Shown: positions 36,456 through 46,199 of the stretch, one piece after another | Numbering within the stretch: the stretch's first letter is position 1 | Layout of the letters: every line of letters starts with the position of its first letter | Assembly: GCA_000063525.1 (NCBI GenBank) | Contig: CT978603.1 | Location: 1,731,105-1,795,104, forward strand | Direction: 5' to 3' | DNA from: Synechococcus sp. RCC307 | GTDB taxonomy: Bacteria > Cyanobacteriota > Cyanobacteriia > PCC-6307 > Cyanobiaceae | Length of the DNA: 64,000 nucleotides | The notes under the pieces: generated by a model | Databases searched by the model: none | Told to the model about the DNA's origin: nothing | What the model saw: only the letters and a program-made list of their open reading frames with translations | Translations under genes and position numbers: made by a program

Positions 36456-38096
36456 ATGGCCACACAATCCTCCGGTTTCGGCGCCACCACCAAGTGGAGC
36501 AGCCCCGTCAGCTTCCAACGCAAAGGGCAAGCCAAGGACAAGCCGGCACTCACCAACGGTGAGTTTCTGAAGCAGTCCTGCGATCAGATGAAGATCGGCG
36601 TGGGTCCCCGCAGCCATGCGGACTGCCCCCATCGTGTGACCGCTGAGTGCTACAGCCCTGACGATTCAGCAGCTCTTACTGAAGCGATTAACGCTTCCTA
36701 CCGCCAGGTGTTTGGCAATGCTCATGTCATGGACTTCGAGCGCTGCACCGAACTGGAAGCCCAGCTTTGCAATGGTGACCTGGACGTCCGCAACTTTGTT
36801 CGGGGTCTGGCCAAGTCAAGCTTCTACAAGAGCCGCTTTTTCTCAAGCGTTGCCCCCCAACGCGGCATCGAACTGAACTTCAAGCACCTGCTGGGACGCG
36901 CGCCCCATTCTCAGGCTGAAGTGTCCGGCAAGATTGCAGTGCTTGCTGAGCACGGCCACGACGCTGTTATCGACAGCATCGTTGACTCAGCTGAGTATCT
37001 CGAAGTTTTCGGCGGCGATGTTGTTCCCTACGCCCGCGCCTGGAGCTCACCAGCTGATCTAGCCACCTCTGCCTTCTCTTTGCTGGCTGCACTCCAGAAA
37101 AACTTTGCAGGCAGTGATAGCGCTCGTGGCGGCAGCAGCGCCCTGATGCGCAGCCTTGGCAGCAACACAGCTCCTCCAATCAGCCGCAGCACCGAAGTGG
37201 CTGGCTATATGCCGTCCAGCACCTCCAAGCTGGGGCGTTTCAGCTCGAAAGAGCCCGGTGTCACCAGTGGTCGCGACACCGCTCCGATGCGCGGTGACGT
37301 GTATGTCTCCTTCGGCTTGGCACAACGCGAGCAAGAGACCTTCCAACGCTGCCCTGGCGACAGCCCTGATCAGGTGAATGCCCTGATTCGCTCAACTTAC
37401 CGCCAAGTGATGGGCAACCCCCACCTGATGGAATTCGAGCGCAGTATGTCAGCTGAGAGCAAGTATCAAGACGGATACCTCAGCACCCGTGAATTCGTGC
37501 GGGCCATTGGCCTCTCCGCCGAATACAAGAAGCGTTTCTTCGAGACCAACGCTCCTTATCGCTTCATCGAGCTGAACTTCAAGCACTTCCTGGGGCGTGC
37601 CCCTCAGTCCCAAGCTGAGATCAGTGAGCACACCAAGATCCTGGCTGAAGGCGGTTACGAAGCAGAGATCAGCAGCTACGTCGACAGCGAGGAGTATCAA
37701 TCCACCTTCGGCGAGGACACTGTTCCCTTCGCCCGCATCCTTTCGGAGAACGGTCGCTCCCAGGTTGGCTTTAACCGCCACCTGAGCCTGGCTGAAGGCT
37801 TTGCCGCCAGCGACACGGTGCTCACAGGCTCTTCGCTGGTGACCTCGGTCGCCACCGGCATGGCCCCCAGCGGCTGGACCACCACCAGTAGCCGGATCAA
37901 CCGCACTGGCACCCAGTCGGGTGCACCAGATCCCACCAAAAAGCGTTTCCGCATTGTGGTGGCAGCGCAAGCCGCACGTTCCCGTCAGCGCACCGCCAAC
38001 TCCACCTATCTCGTGTCCGGTAAGGACATGAGTTCCCAGATGAAGTACATCCACGCACGCGGCGGCAAGATCGTCTCCATTACTGAGGTGATGTAA
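36456..38096 (+). CDS. mpeD: phycoerythrin II linker MpeD (fused MpeC- and CpeD-like)
   Basis: At 546 residues this is the unusually long two-domain linker typical of marine Synechococcus (548 residues in WH8102). The N-terminal MpeC-like half has the bilin motif (Cys42 followed by DQMKIGVGPRSHADCP) and a PF00427 domain. The second half has another PF00427 domain (STYRQVMGNPHLMEFERSM) and a C-terminal CpcD domain (FRIVVAAQAARSRQRT). It carries phycourobilin in WH8102. It should bridge PEI and PEII discs. A terminator lies immediately downstream. Confidence 0.93.
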   Translation: MATQSSGFGATTKWSSPVSFQRKGQAKDKPALTNGEFLKQSCDQMKIGVGPRSHADCPHRVTAECYSPDDSAALTEAINASYRQVFGNAHVMDFERCTELEAQLCNGDLDVRNFVRGLAKSSFYKSRFFSSVAPQRGIELNFKHLLGRAPHSQAEVSGKIAVLAEHGHDAVIDSIVDSAEYLEVFGGDVVPYARAWSSPADLATSAFSLLAALQKNFAGSDSARGGSSALMRSLGSNTAPPISRSTEVAGYMPSSTSKLGRFSSKEPGVTSGRDTAPMRGDVYVSFGLAQREQETFQRCPGDSPDQVNALIRSTYRQVMGNPHLMEFERSMSAESKYQDGYLSTREFVRAIGLSAEYKKRFFETNAPYRFIELNFKHFLGRAPQSQAEISEHTKILAEGGYEAEISSYVDSEEYQSTFGEDTVPFARILSENGRSQVGFNRHLSLAEGFAASDTVLTGSSLVTSVATGMAPSGWTTTSSRINRTGTQSGAPDPTKKRFRIVVAAQAARSRQRTANSTYLVSGKDMSSQMKYIHARGGKIVSITEVM

Positions 38097-38116
38097 TCAG
38101 CCCCCAATAGGGCTTA

Positions 38117-38150
38117 CCCCCGGCGAACACAATCGTCGGGGGCTCTTTTT
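38117..38150 (+). terminator. terminator between mpeD and cpeE
   Basis: CCCCCGGCG pairs with CGTCGGGGG (one G-T pair) around an 8-base loop and is followed by CTCTTTTTT. It separates the linker genes cpeC-mpeD from cpeE-cpeS-cpeT-cpeR, so the downstream genes are fed by read-through or their own promoter. Confidence 0.85.
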
Positions 38151-38177
38151 TGCACAAAACACTCCCACTTCAACTCC

Positions 38178-38912
38178 ATGTCTGGAACCATCACCCTTTC
38201 AGCTCAGGCCAACACTGACACCAGCCACGCAGCTGATGTAATCAGCCAGGTCTACCGGCAGGTGTTTGGCAACCGCCATCTCATGGAGTTGGATGTGCAG
38301 CCGTCTCTTGAAGCTCTGTTCATGAATGGCGACCTCACTGTTCAAGGCCTGGTAACAACTCTCGCTCAGTCGGAGACGTACCGAAAATATTTTCTAGAGC
38401 CCAACAGTGCCTACCGGTTTGTTGAACTCAACTTCAAACATTTACTTGGCCGCGCGCCGCGTAATCAAGCGGAAGTGATGGAGCACGTCAGCCGTTTGGC
38501 TGACGAGGGCTACGAAGCAGAAATCGCTAGCTACACCTACAGCGAGGAGTACTTAGCAGCTTTTGGGATTGACCAAGTGCCCTACCCCCGCGCTTTGGCC
38601 ACAACTCCTGGAGGTGCAAGCATTGATTACAGCCGCGCCAAGGCGATGGACGTGGGCACAGCTGGATTTGACGGCAGCAAAAAACCAATACTGCTCAACA
38701 GCATTGGCACATCCAGTGCAGCAAAAATTCTCAACAGAAAGTCAGTTGGCTGCTCTGATACTTTCACCATTCTTTGGACATCAGGCCGACAAATTGGTGC
38801 CAATCGCCGCGCTAGCCAACGTTCCGTGGTCAAGCAAACTTCAATGTCAATGACTATTCAAGGCATTTTGGCCAGGGGCGGTCGCATCCAGTCGATTCAG
38901 CCCAACAGTTAA
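38178..38912 (+). CDS. cpeE: phycoerythrin I rod linker CpeE
   Basis: A 244-residue linker with PF00427 at about residues 15-140 (VYRQVFGNRHLMELD, ELNFKHLLGRAPRNQAEV) and a C-terminal CpcD-like domain (TFTILWTSGRQIGANRR). It has no N-terminal bilin extension, so unlike MpeC/D/E it is not a gamma-type linker. It ties a PEI disc into the rod. Base composition drops towards AT in the second half, as in the genes after it. Confidence 0.88.
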   Translation: MSGTITLSAQANTDTSHAADVISQVYRQVFGNRHLMELDVQPSLEALFMNGDLTVQGLVTTLAQSETYRKYFLEPNSAYRFVELNFKHLLGRAPRNQAEVMEHVSRLADEGYEAEIASYTYSEEYLAAFGIDQVPYPRALATTPGGASIDYSRAKAMDVGTAGFDGSKKPILLNSIGTSSAAKILNRKSVGCSDTFTILWTSGRQIGANRRASQRSVVKQTSMSMTIQGILARGGRIQSIQPNS

Positions 38913-38942
38913 GATCTAAGCTCTAGTGCCAGTGCCTTTGGC

Positions 38943-39476
38943 ATGAATATTGAGCAGTTTGTTGAACAAAGCACAGGCGAGTGGCGCTCGATGCGAAGCG
39001 GTCACTCCCTAGCTTTTCAGCAATTTGAAGAAGTTCTGAGCATTGTCGAAATCAACGCTCTCGATGTAGGCGAGGCGAAAGTATCTAACTTCATCACGTC
39101 ACAAGGCATTGATACAACCAAAGTCACATCTCCATTTGCGATGCGATGGGAAGCAGAAAGTGACTGGGAACCTGACGACCCAAGCGCAGTAGCCGAAGGA
39201 AGTTGCATACTGATCCCGATTCCCAAAACAGAAACAACAGGGGTGATTCTCAGGAGCGTTGGCTATGCGGAAGCTGAGCAGGCAAGCTCCAGCTACAGCT
39301 TTAGCTCTGATGGCACATTGAATCTATTAACTCAATACGGCCAGTCCATTGCAGAGGAACGCATTTGGTTTGTTTCTGACAATGTGCGGTGCCGCTCTTC
39401 GGTGTTAAGGACTTCAGAAGGGACTGGAATCTTACAAACCTCGTTTGCATCTGAGGTAAGACGCATTAAGGCTTGA
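38943..39476 (+). CDS. cpeS: phycoerythrobilin lyase CpeS
   Basis: A 177-residue S-type lipocalin-fold lyase (MNIEQFVEQSTGEWRSMRSG, then HSLAFQQFEEV near the N-terminus). CpeS attaches PEB to beta-Cys82 of phycoerythrins. The barrel residues SDWEPDD and ILRSVGYAE are those of the CpeS group rather than the CpcS protein at 24505. The cpeT TTG start overlaps the stop. It is AT-rich against the linkers upstream. Confidence 0.88.
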   Translation: MNIEQFVEQSTGEWRSMRSGHSLAFQQFEEVLSIVEINALDVGEAKVSNFITSQGIDTTKVTSPFAMRWEAESDWEPDDPSAVAEGSCILIPIPKTETTGVILRSVGYAEAEQASSSYSFSSDGTLNLLTQYGQSIAEERIWFVSDNVRCRSSVLRTSEGTGILQTSFASEVRRIKA

Positions 39477-40111
39477 CAGAAGCAATGAAAGCAGAAGAAA
39501 CACACTCAAGCCTCATCCTTAGCTTTGCTAAGACACTCTGTGGTGAATACGACAATTTGAAGCAGTCTCAAGAAAACCCAAAAGACTTTGCGCGTATCAA
39601 TATCTTCTTTCGCCCTTTGCCCTGGGGAATCATGAAAGGGCCAGGTTTTTATTCAGAGCAATGCTATGACTACGCCCCCTGGAATCCCTATCGGCAGGGA
39701 ATTCATCGAGTTGCCTATAATGCCGGGGTTTTTAAAGTAGAAAATTTTAGCTACGGCGCCTTTGATCGCTTAGCAGGGGCTGGGCGCCACCCAGAGCTCT
39801 TGGAATCACTAAAGTCAGATCACTTAAAGCCAAGATGTGGATGCTCAATGCATTTCACACATGTTGCAGACGGTCATTATCGAGGCGAGGTGGAACCTGG
39901 CAAACAATGCCTAGTCCCAAGAGATGGGAAACTGACTTACTTGGTCAGCGAAGTCGAAGTCAATCAAACCGATTGGATCAGTAGAGATCGTGGCTTTGAT
40001 CCAGAAACAGATGCTCAATGCTGGGGCTCAGAACATGGCCAGTTACGCTTCAAACGAGTGCATTGGTTTGGCAATGAGCTAACCGAGCAATGGGCTATAA
40101 GCGAAAAATAA
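39473..40111 (+). CDS. cpeT: phycoerythrobilin lyase CpeT
   Basis: A 212-residue T-type lyase, known to attach PEB to beta-Cys165 of phycoerythrin. It has FAKTLCGEYDNLKQS near the N-terminus, IFFRPLPWGI, the acidic GAFDRLAG turn, RCGCSMHFTHVADGHYRG and the C-terminal DRGFDPETDAQCWGS. The start may be TTG at 39473, overlapping the cpeS stop, or ATG at 39485. It is followed directly by cpeR (TAAATG). CpcT-family homology links it to rpcT at 32204. Confidence 0.88.
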   Translation: MTEAMKAEETHSSLILSFAKTLCGEYDNLKQSQENPKDFARINIFFRPLPWGIMKGPGFYSEQCYDYAPWNPYRQGIHRVAYNAGVFKVENFSYGAFDRLAGAGRHPELLESLKSDHLKPRCGCSMHFTHVADGHYRGEVEPGKQCLVPRDGKLTYLVSEVEVNQTDWISRDRGFDPETDAQCWGSEHGQLRFKRVHWFGNELTEQWAISEK

Positions 40112-40417
40112 ATGCTTGATCATGACAAGCTCCTCAAAGCATGGATCCGGTCCCAGCATTTGATATGCGAAGGCAGCGATTTCATCTTTGAGACTGTTGA
40201 TCAGAGCCAGCTTGAAAAGTATGAATCCTGTTTACAAGCAATTGGAGGGCGTATCCGCAGCATCAAAGCCGTTGGGAACTGGCCTATGGGGCCGAATCGC
40301 TCTTTCAAAATTCTGAGAGCTACCGCAAGTGTGCCCAGGCCAGGAGGCGAAGATCTTGTGACTTACTGGGCTAAAAAAGGAAAATCTGCGACTCGCTATT
40401 CAGAAATCAACAGCTAA
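40112..40417 (+). CDS. cpeR: phycoerythrin gene activator CpeR
   Basis: A 101-residue small protein in the cpeCDESTR-like context, where CpeR is the activator needed for phycoerythrin gene expression in Fremyella and is conserved in marine Synechococcus. Visible features are WIRSQHLICEGSDFIFETVD, then AIGGRIRSIKAVGNWPMGP and a Lys/Arg-rich end. There is no classical HTH. The ATG touches the cpeT stop, so they are cotranslated. Assignment rests mainly on position and size. Confidence 0.75.
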   Translation: MLDHDKLLKAWIRSQHLICEGSDFIFETVDQSQLEKYESCLQAIGGRIRSIKAVGNWPMGPNRSFKILRATASVPRPGGEDLVTYWAKKGKSATRYSEINS

Positions 40418-40423
40418 ATTAAG

Positions 40424-40663
40424 CTAACCATCTTCATTAAACCAACCCATCCAAGTGGGTTGAGAAAAATCAGTGTGTTGACTCCATTGCCTCAGAAGCG
40501 CCATGGAATCAAAATTAAAACCACGTTCATGGGCGATATCAATAACTTCATCTTGATTTCTCGCCTGCTTAATCAGCTCACGAACTTCCGAATCGGACCT
40601 AGCCAGTGCAATGAATTGCTGTAAAGCATGATCCTGTTCTGAATCTGAAAGAGGTGCAGTCAT
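40424..40663 (-). CDS. Nif11-like domain protein 1
   Basis: A 79-residue protein with the Nif11-like helices DHALQQFIALARSDSEVREL and QARNQDEVIDIAHERGFNF, followed by a Trp-rich tail (WSQHTDFSQPTWMGWF). There is no Gly-Gly processing site or Cys-rich core. It is the last of three tandem Nif11-like genes on the minus strand, convergent with cpeR (six bases apart). Confidence 0.7.
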   Translation of the reverse strand: MTAPLSDSEQDHALQQFIALARSDSEVRELIKQARNQDEVIDIAHERGFNFDSMALLRQWSQHTDFSQPTWMGWFNEDG

Positions 40664-40680
40664 ACGCCGAGAAACAAAGA

Positions 40681-40977
40681 TCAGGACTGGCCATCACCGG
40701 CTCCATCCATCAGCATAGCCCGCCAAGCAGAAATTTGACGAAAAGCCCAAGACCAATGCTGCGAAGAGGCAGACAAGACCTTTGACTGCAATTCAGGCGA
40801 AAGCTCAGAAAGCTCGCGCTTAAATAACACCTCAAAATCACTTATGTCAAAATCAAAGCCTCTTTCCTGGGCGTAAGCAACAATCCCTTGATGATCAGTC
40901 TGCCGCTTGAGGCCAGTAGCGACTTCGTGATGCTGAACAACAGCATCTACAAACTTTTGAAGCTCCGTTGATGACAT
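40681..40977 (-). CDS. Nif11-like domain protein 2
   Basis: A 98-residue protein. TELQKFVDAVVQHHEVATG and DHQGIVAYAQERGFDFDISD match the Nif11-like domain, and the tail carries SSQHWSWAFRQISAWRAM. It shares the Trp-rich tail with the protein at 40424, which suggests duplication. It starts three bases before the end of the third gene, so the three form one operon. No lanthipeptide or other RiPP enzyme is present. Confidence 0.72.
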   Translation of the reverse strand: MSSTELQKFVDAVVQHHEVATGLKRQTDHQGIVAYAQERGFDFDISDFEVLFKRELSELSPELQSKVLSASSQHWSWAFRQISAWRAMLMDGAGDGQS

Positions 40978-40980
40978 AGC

Positions 40981-41304
40981 TCAGCAAGACTCAATCCAAA
41001 TAGCAAAATTGGCCTGATTACAAATTAACTGCAAAACCAATGGCCCGCCAGTGCATCGCAACAGCCGCCAGGGGGTCTGATCGCCAAAAGTTCCGGCATC
41101 AACTTGAATTTTGGGAGGACGAGTAGCTTGCTCGAGAGGGATCAGAGCACAACCCGTCAAAGCCGGCTCAACACTGCCAAGAAAGTCTTTAAGCCCATCG
41201 ATATCACCAATTTGATTCAGCCAATCCTGAAGATCAGGTTGCGCAGCTACTGCATCAACAAACCGGGGGAGTGCTTTTTCCGCTTCAGGAGATACTGGCA
41301 TCAA
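40981..41304 (-). CDS. Nif11-related protein 3
   Basis: A 107-residue protein and the first gene of the tandem trio. The first 45 residues (EKALPRFVDAVAAQPDLQDW, then IGDIDGLKDFLGSVEPALTG) follow the Nif11 pattern weakly, and the rest (GTFGDQTPWRLLRCTGGPLV) differs from its neighbours. The trio lies divergent from mpeY with 139 bases between, so promoters may be shared. Confidence 0.6.
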   Translation of the reverse strand: MMPVSPEAEKALPRFVDAVAAQPDLQDWLNQIGDIDGLKDFLGSVEPALTGCALIPLEQATRPPKIQVDAGTFGDQTPWRLLRCTGGPLVLQLICNQANFAIWIESC

Positions 41305-41443
41305 TGTATAACCGACTCAAACAACTCTATCAGTCAATAGATGTGACAAGTGCCTTGATCAATCCAATGCAACATTAACAGCAAAAGCGGCAGTGCTAGG
41401 TTAACGGCGGACTAGACAGTCAAAGCTCCAAAAAACCGTTTCT

Positions 41444-42640
41444 ATGTCAGAAAGATTTGATATTTTATTTCAAGGGCTTGAAGAAGAATCCGCGCTCAAG
41501 CTGATTTTGGCCAACCCTGATGAGTTGGCCAATCCAGTCGATAAATACATGGCAGCAACAAGGCTGGGAGCCAGCCACACGCCTGAATCACTCGATGTAC
41601 TGATCCAAGCAATTGACTTAGACCCCGAAAATTTGTTTAACAGAATTACCCGAAGAAAGGCAGCTGAAGCATTGGGGAGACGCAAAGACCCCAAAGCTCT
41701 TCCGGGTCTGTTCAAAGCATTGAGCTTTGACGATGAAGCAGCCGTCATCAATGCAGTCGACTCGATCAGCCAAATCAGCGCGGCCCTTGACCAGAAGCAA
41801 TGCGATCAACTGGTCAGTGCGCTCGCGGGAAGCGACAACATCAAGCGCGCTGTCATCCAATGCCACACCCGTTTAAGACTGAAATCAGGGTTGGAGGCTG
41901 TTAAGAGCCTTCAAAACGATGAAAACCCCTTGGTTTCTGGGGCAGCTCGGGCCTATGCAGCTCGAGTTTTTGGCGAATGCGAGTCTTTGAAGCCATTGCT
42001 GGCCCAGCTGACAGACCCCATCGCGGGACGACGCAGAGCAGCCGTCATCGACTTGGGAGATGCAGGAGATGCCACAGCGTTGTCAGCTCTCGCCAAAGCA
42101 CCGGTCTCCATGCCGCTTAGGGCAAAAAGTGCTTTTCAACTGGTGGATCCTGAAAAAAGCGGGTCCATTCCAATGGAATTCACTGAAACGATTAGGTCAT
42201 TACTAATAGATGACCCCCGGAGCCTCTGGCTACAGGACGACTGGATCTGCGAAGCGAACACCGAAGAGATCGAAAAGAACCTGCAGCACCGCGACGAGGG
42301 AAAGCAGTACGGGGGGATCGCCAGCCTGTTGCAGATGGAACGAGGCCAGCAGCTAGAGGCCATCGAGCTCTTCCATCAGAAACTCTGGAGTGACTATGGG
42401 GCTAATTACCTACTGACCAGCTTGATTGGCTTGGAAAAATTCGACGAGAAGAGCGAATTAGTCCGCACGGCACTTGCAGAAACCCTGCCCCAGTACGCCA
42501 AGTCGAGAATTGCAGCAGCCTGGGCTTGCCTCAAGCTGGGACTACGCGATCAACTGGGAGTACTGACTGAGACCATGGAAACGGCTCGCTGGATACCACT
42601 AAAATGGAGCTGCGAGCAGGTACTTAAAGAGTTGTCATAA
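41444..42640 (+). CDS. mpeY: MpeY-type phycoerythrin II alpha lyase
   Basis: A 398-residue HEAT-repeat lyase of the E/F clan, located directly upstream of mpeBA as in other PEII strains. It begins MSERFDILFQGLEEESALKL and carries NRITRRKAAEALGRRKDPKA, the APVSMPLRAKSAFQL core and ALAETLPQYAKSRIAAAWAC. MpeY attaches PEB to MpeA Cys83. In CA4-B strains the gene here is the lyase-isomerase MpeQ instead. I prefer mpeY because the background looks green-light type, but sequence comparison is needed. AT-rich in contrast to mpeBA that follows. Confidence 0.8.
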   Translation: MSERFDILFQGLEEESALKLILANPDELANPVDKYMAATRLGASHTPESLDVLIQAIDLDPENLFNRITRRKAAEALGRRKDPKALPGLFKALSFDDEAAVINAVDSISQISAALDQKQCDQLVSALAGSDNIKRAVIQCHTRLRLKSGLEAVKSLQNDENPLVSGAARAYAARVFGECESLKPLLAQLTDPIAGRRRAAVIDLGDAGDATALSALAKAPVSMPLRAKSAFQLVDPEKSGSIPMEFTETIRSLLIDDPRSLWLQDDWICEANTEEIEKNLQHRDEGKQYGGIASLLQMERGQQLEAIELFHQKLWSDYGANYLLTSLIGLEKFDEKSELVRTALAETLPQYAKSRIAAAWACLKLGLRDQLGVLTETMETARWIPLKWSCEQVLKELS

Positions 42641-42758
42641 GAGCCCAAAACCACTGGTGCCACAGAGCTTTTCCTCCCAGTAAGGCAAACAATTTCCAAA
42701 TCTATTCAGATTTTCAGTTTGCAAACTTGTGTGTCTTGATATTCATCTCCAACTCTGA

Positions 42759-43364
<606 letters not shown>

Positions 43365-43379
43365 GCCATATCTCTCTAA

Positions 43380-43904
<525 letters not shown>

Positions 43905-43941
43905 TTAATCAGCGAAGTTGTTATTCGTTCAGCGATGAAGT

Positions 43942-43973
43942 GGGGGTGGGCGCTGCCCACCCCCTTTTTTTTT
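43942..43973 (+). terminator. terminator of mpeBA
   Basis: GGGGGTGGGC and GCCCACCCCC form a perfect 10-base stem around GCT, followed by nine T. It is the strongest terminator in the window. Confidence 0.95.
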
Positions 43974-44171
43974 AGCTCGAGAGGCAACTACTCCCTTAAT
44001 AACCCCCGGTTAAATCAGGTGTATTTGCAACTGGGTTGAGAGTCAAAAGCATGCTCTCACTCAGACCACAAAGGCAACTGTGACCACTCCACGCAAGAGC
44101 AGAATCTTGTTGGATAGAGGGTTAATAGAAATAGAGGGAACAACAAATGCTCAATCCCAAGTCCTTAATAC

Positions 44172-44191
44172 TGTGACCTTGTCTAGTCACA
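44172..44191. promoter_or_regulatory. palindrome TGTGAC-N8-GTCACA upstream of mpeC
   Basis: Perfect 6-base arms, about 80 bases before the mpeC start. It resembles CRP-type half-sites (TGTGA...TCACA) but with a spacer of ten instead of six between those pentamers, so the regulator is unknown. Confidence 0.45.
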
Positions 44192-44271
44192 TCAATTGAG
44201 CGACAACGCTCAGTTAGATAGCGAAGATTAGGTCAGGACACCTACAAGCAAACCTCACCCCAATCCTCATC

Positions 44272-45153
44272 ATGCTCGGCACAGAAACCAGCCTCAAAGG
44301 CCTCGCCTCAGCCACAAGAACAGGTCCTGCTTCTTACTCCACAACAAGCAAGGCTGGCAAAAACACTGTTCACCGCACTGATGCAGGCGTAAGAGCCGAA
44401 TACAAGCGTCAGCACTGTCTTGCTATGGGCATTGGCATTGGCCCACGTCTGCACTCTGAGTGCCCATTTGGTGTCACTGCTGACCAATTCAATCCTGACA
44501 ACAGTGCCGCTCTTGAGCGCGTCATCATTGCCGCTTATCGCCAGGTTTTCGGCAATCTGCCTCCCACTGAAAACCAGCGAGAAACCTCACTGGAAGCTCG
44601 TCTGATGAATGGCGAGATCACCGTGCGTGATTTCGTCAATGGACTAGCCAAATCTGATTTCTACAAAGCAAACTTCTTCCATGCAGTCGGCGCCCAGCGA
44701 GGCATCGAGCTGAACTTCAAGCACCTACTTGGTCGCGCACCTTTGAACCAAACTGAGGTTCAAGCCCACATCAAAGTCCAAGCAGAAGCAGGTTTTGATG
44801 CACTGGTAGACGTAATCACTGATTCGGCAGAGTATGCCGAAGTGTTTGGAGCTGACATTGTTCCCTACAACCGGAGCCAGGATTCCTATGCTGGGATGTT
44901 CACGCGGACATTCAATTTGATGCGTGAACTGGGCGGCAACAAAGTTGCAATCAGCGACAATGCACAGGGCCGCAATAGCCGGACCGTGAACCCACTGGCC
45001 ATTGCCTCTCGCGAGAGCACCAAGCCCGGAACCTTCTCGTACCGATCGATTGCACGTACACCTGTGAAGCTGCCTCAGCAGCAGTACTCCGGCCATCAAA
45101 CTCCCAAGATGACTGATGATGTGCCCTTCCGTCCTTTTGGCGTTCATTTCTGA
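44272..45153 (+). CDS. mpeC: phycoerythrin II gamma subunit / linker MpeC
   Basis: Exactly 293 residues, the length reported for the PEII gamma subunit of WH8020, with the PUB-carrying Cys at position 49 (RQHCLAMGIGIGPRLH follows the same layout). The PF00427 domain covers about residues 75-215 (AYRQVFGNLPPTENQR, ELNFKHLLGRAPLNQTEV). No CpcD domain is present, consistent with a distal rod cap. It is separately transcribed, with a dedicated terminator. Confidence 0.95.
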   Translation: MLGTETSLKGLASATRTGPASYSTTSKAGKNTVHRTDAGVRAEYKRQHCLAMGIGIGPRLHSECPFGVTADQFNPDNSAALERVIIAAYRQVFGNLPPTENQRETSLEARLMNGEITVRDFVNGLAKSDFYKANFFHAVGAQRGIELNFKHLLGRAPLNQTEVQAHIKVQAEAGFDALVDVITDSAEYAEVFGADIVPYNRSQDSYAGMFTRTFNLMRELGGNKVAISDNAQGRNSRTVNPLAIASRESTKPGTFSYRSIARTPVKLPQQQYSGHQTPKMTDDVPFRPFGVHF

Positions 45154-45190
45154 TTCTGAAATCAGAGCAAGGAACAACCACTCGGACCAG

Positions 45191-45219
45191 GCTCCCCGCT
45201 GTAGGCGGGGAGCTTTTTT
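45191..45219 (+). terminator. terminator of mpeC
   Basis: GCTCCCCGC pairs with GCGGGGAGC (9 bases) around TGTAG, followed by six T. Confidence 0.93.
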
Positions 45220-45297
45220 ATTGCGATGCAATGCTCCTGGTAGAAGGATCATCAGAGACCGATGGATTAGATTTCAAGAACAAGAATTGACTGGGCA

Positions 45298-46194
45298 ATG
45301 CAAGAAGAATCAGCGCCTGGAATGGGACTAGACAATCAAGAACTAACCAGTGAAGAAGCCCTCCAGCTTGCAGAGGTGCTAAAGCAAAAGTTAGACGAGC
45401 AAAGAGCACCCTCTAGCGATCAGGAGTCATTACGCCAAATGGTTTCAGGACTGGGTGATCAACGGGGCGCACTGAGATTGACATTTGCTCAAAGTCTTGG
45501 GGCAGTTGGAGAGACAGCTGTGCCGATTCTGTGTGAGTCGCTTAAACACAGTCCAAATGTTGTGATTCGCAGGGCAAGTGCAAAGACGCTCAACATTATT
45601 GGAAGTGAAAAAGCACTACCAAATTTGCTGGAAGCGTTTCAAACCGACCAGGACCCAGTTGTGCAAGGCTCATCGGCCGGTGCCATGTCAACCATAGGCG
45701 CTCAATCAATTGAGCCATTACTGCAAATGCTGACCCAAGACAATTGCAGTGCCTTTCAGGTTGGCTTAATCAATCTTGCTCTGGGCTTTATAGGATCAAA
45801 AGCTCCAGAGGCATTTATCAAAGCCACACAATCTGAAAATGCTGAGATCAGGATTGCGGCACTGGGCGCATTAGCAGAGCAAATTCAAACATCGCGCGAC
45901 GAGACAAATGCGGGAATATTACTCAACGCACTAAAGGATCAAAGCGCAGAAGTGCGAGCCGAAGCAGCAACGATGGCCGGCAAGTCATTAGAAGCAGAAG
46001 AATATCAATACCTTACAGAATTGCTTGATGACAACAACTCACAGGTGAGAAAAAATGCAGCTCTTGCACTGATGAAGATGGATGGGGTAAAAGCAATTGA
46101 ATCTCTCAACAATGCAGCCGAAAAGGAAGTAGATGAACAGGTCAAAGCTGTTTTCAAAGTCGCTATGACCCAATTAGCTCGTCGCCTGGAATAA
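45298..46194 (+). CDS. mpeU: MpeU-like E/F-clan phycobilin lyase
   Basis: A 298-residue HEAT-repeat protein, paralogous to the protein at 49207: both share the EEAL-LAE-LKQKL N-terminus, SGLGDQRGALRLTFA, RRA-AKTL, and AEVRAEAATMAGK. MpeU is a lyase needed for PUB on phycoerythrin in blue light; the position after mpeC is typical. Assignment to MpeU versus MpeV/CpeF follows gene order. The gene is AT-rich, like the CA4 genes. Confidence 0.75.
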   Translation: MQEESAPGMGLDNQELTSEEALQLAEVLKQKLDEQRAPSSDQESLRQMVSGLGDQRGALRLTFAQSLGAVGETAVPILCESLKHSPNVVIRRASAKTLNIIGSEKALPNLLEAFQTDQDPVVQGSSAGAMSTIGAQSIEPLLQMLTQDNCSAFQVGLINLALGFIGSKAPEAFIKATQSENAEIRIAALGALAEQIQTSRDETNAGILLNALKDQSAEVRAEAATMAGKSLEAEEYQYLTELLDDNNSQVRKNAALALMKMDGVKAIESLNNAAEKEVDEQVKAVFKVAMTQLARRLE

Positions 46195-46199
46195 AATTG

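Larger units (their letters stand above)
43905..44271. other. 367-base intergenic region upstream of mpeC
   Basis: Contains the mpeBA terminator and then about 300 bases without a gene. The last 100 bases hold a 6-base dyad (44172-44191) and a hairpin TGAGCG-ACAA-CGCTCA at 44197-44212. This long region suggests a regulated mpeC promoter and leader. Confidence 0.7.

Noticed and set aside
40424..41304. Nif11-like trio as a prochlorosin (lanthipeptide) precursor cluster
   Set aside because: No Gly-Gly leader cleavage site, no Cys/Ser/Thr-rich core, and no LanM-type synthetase or transporter in the window.
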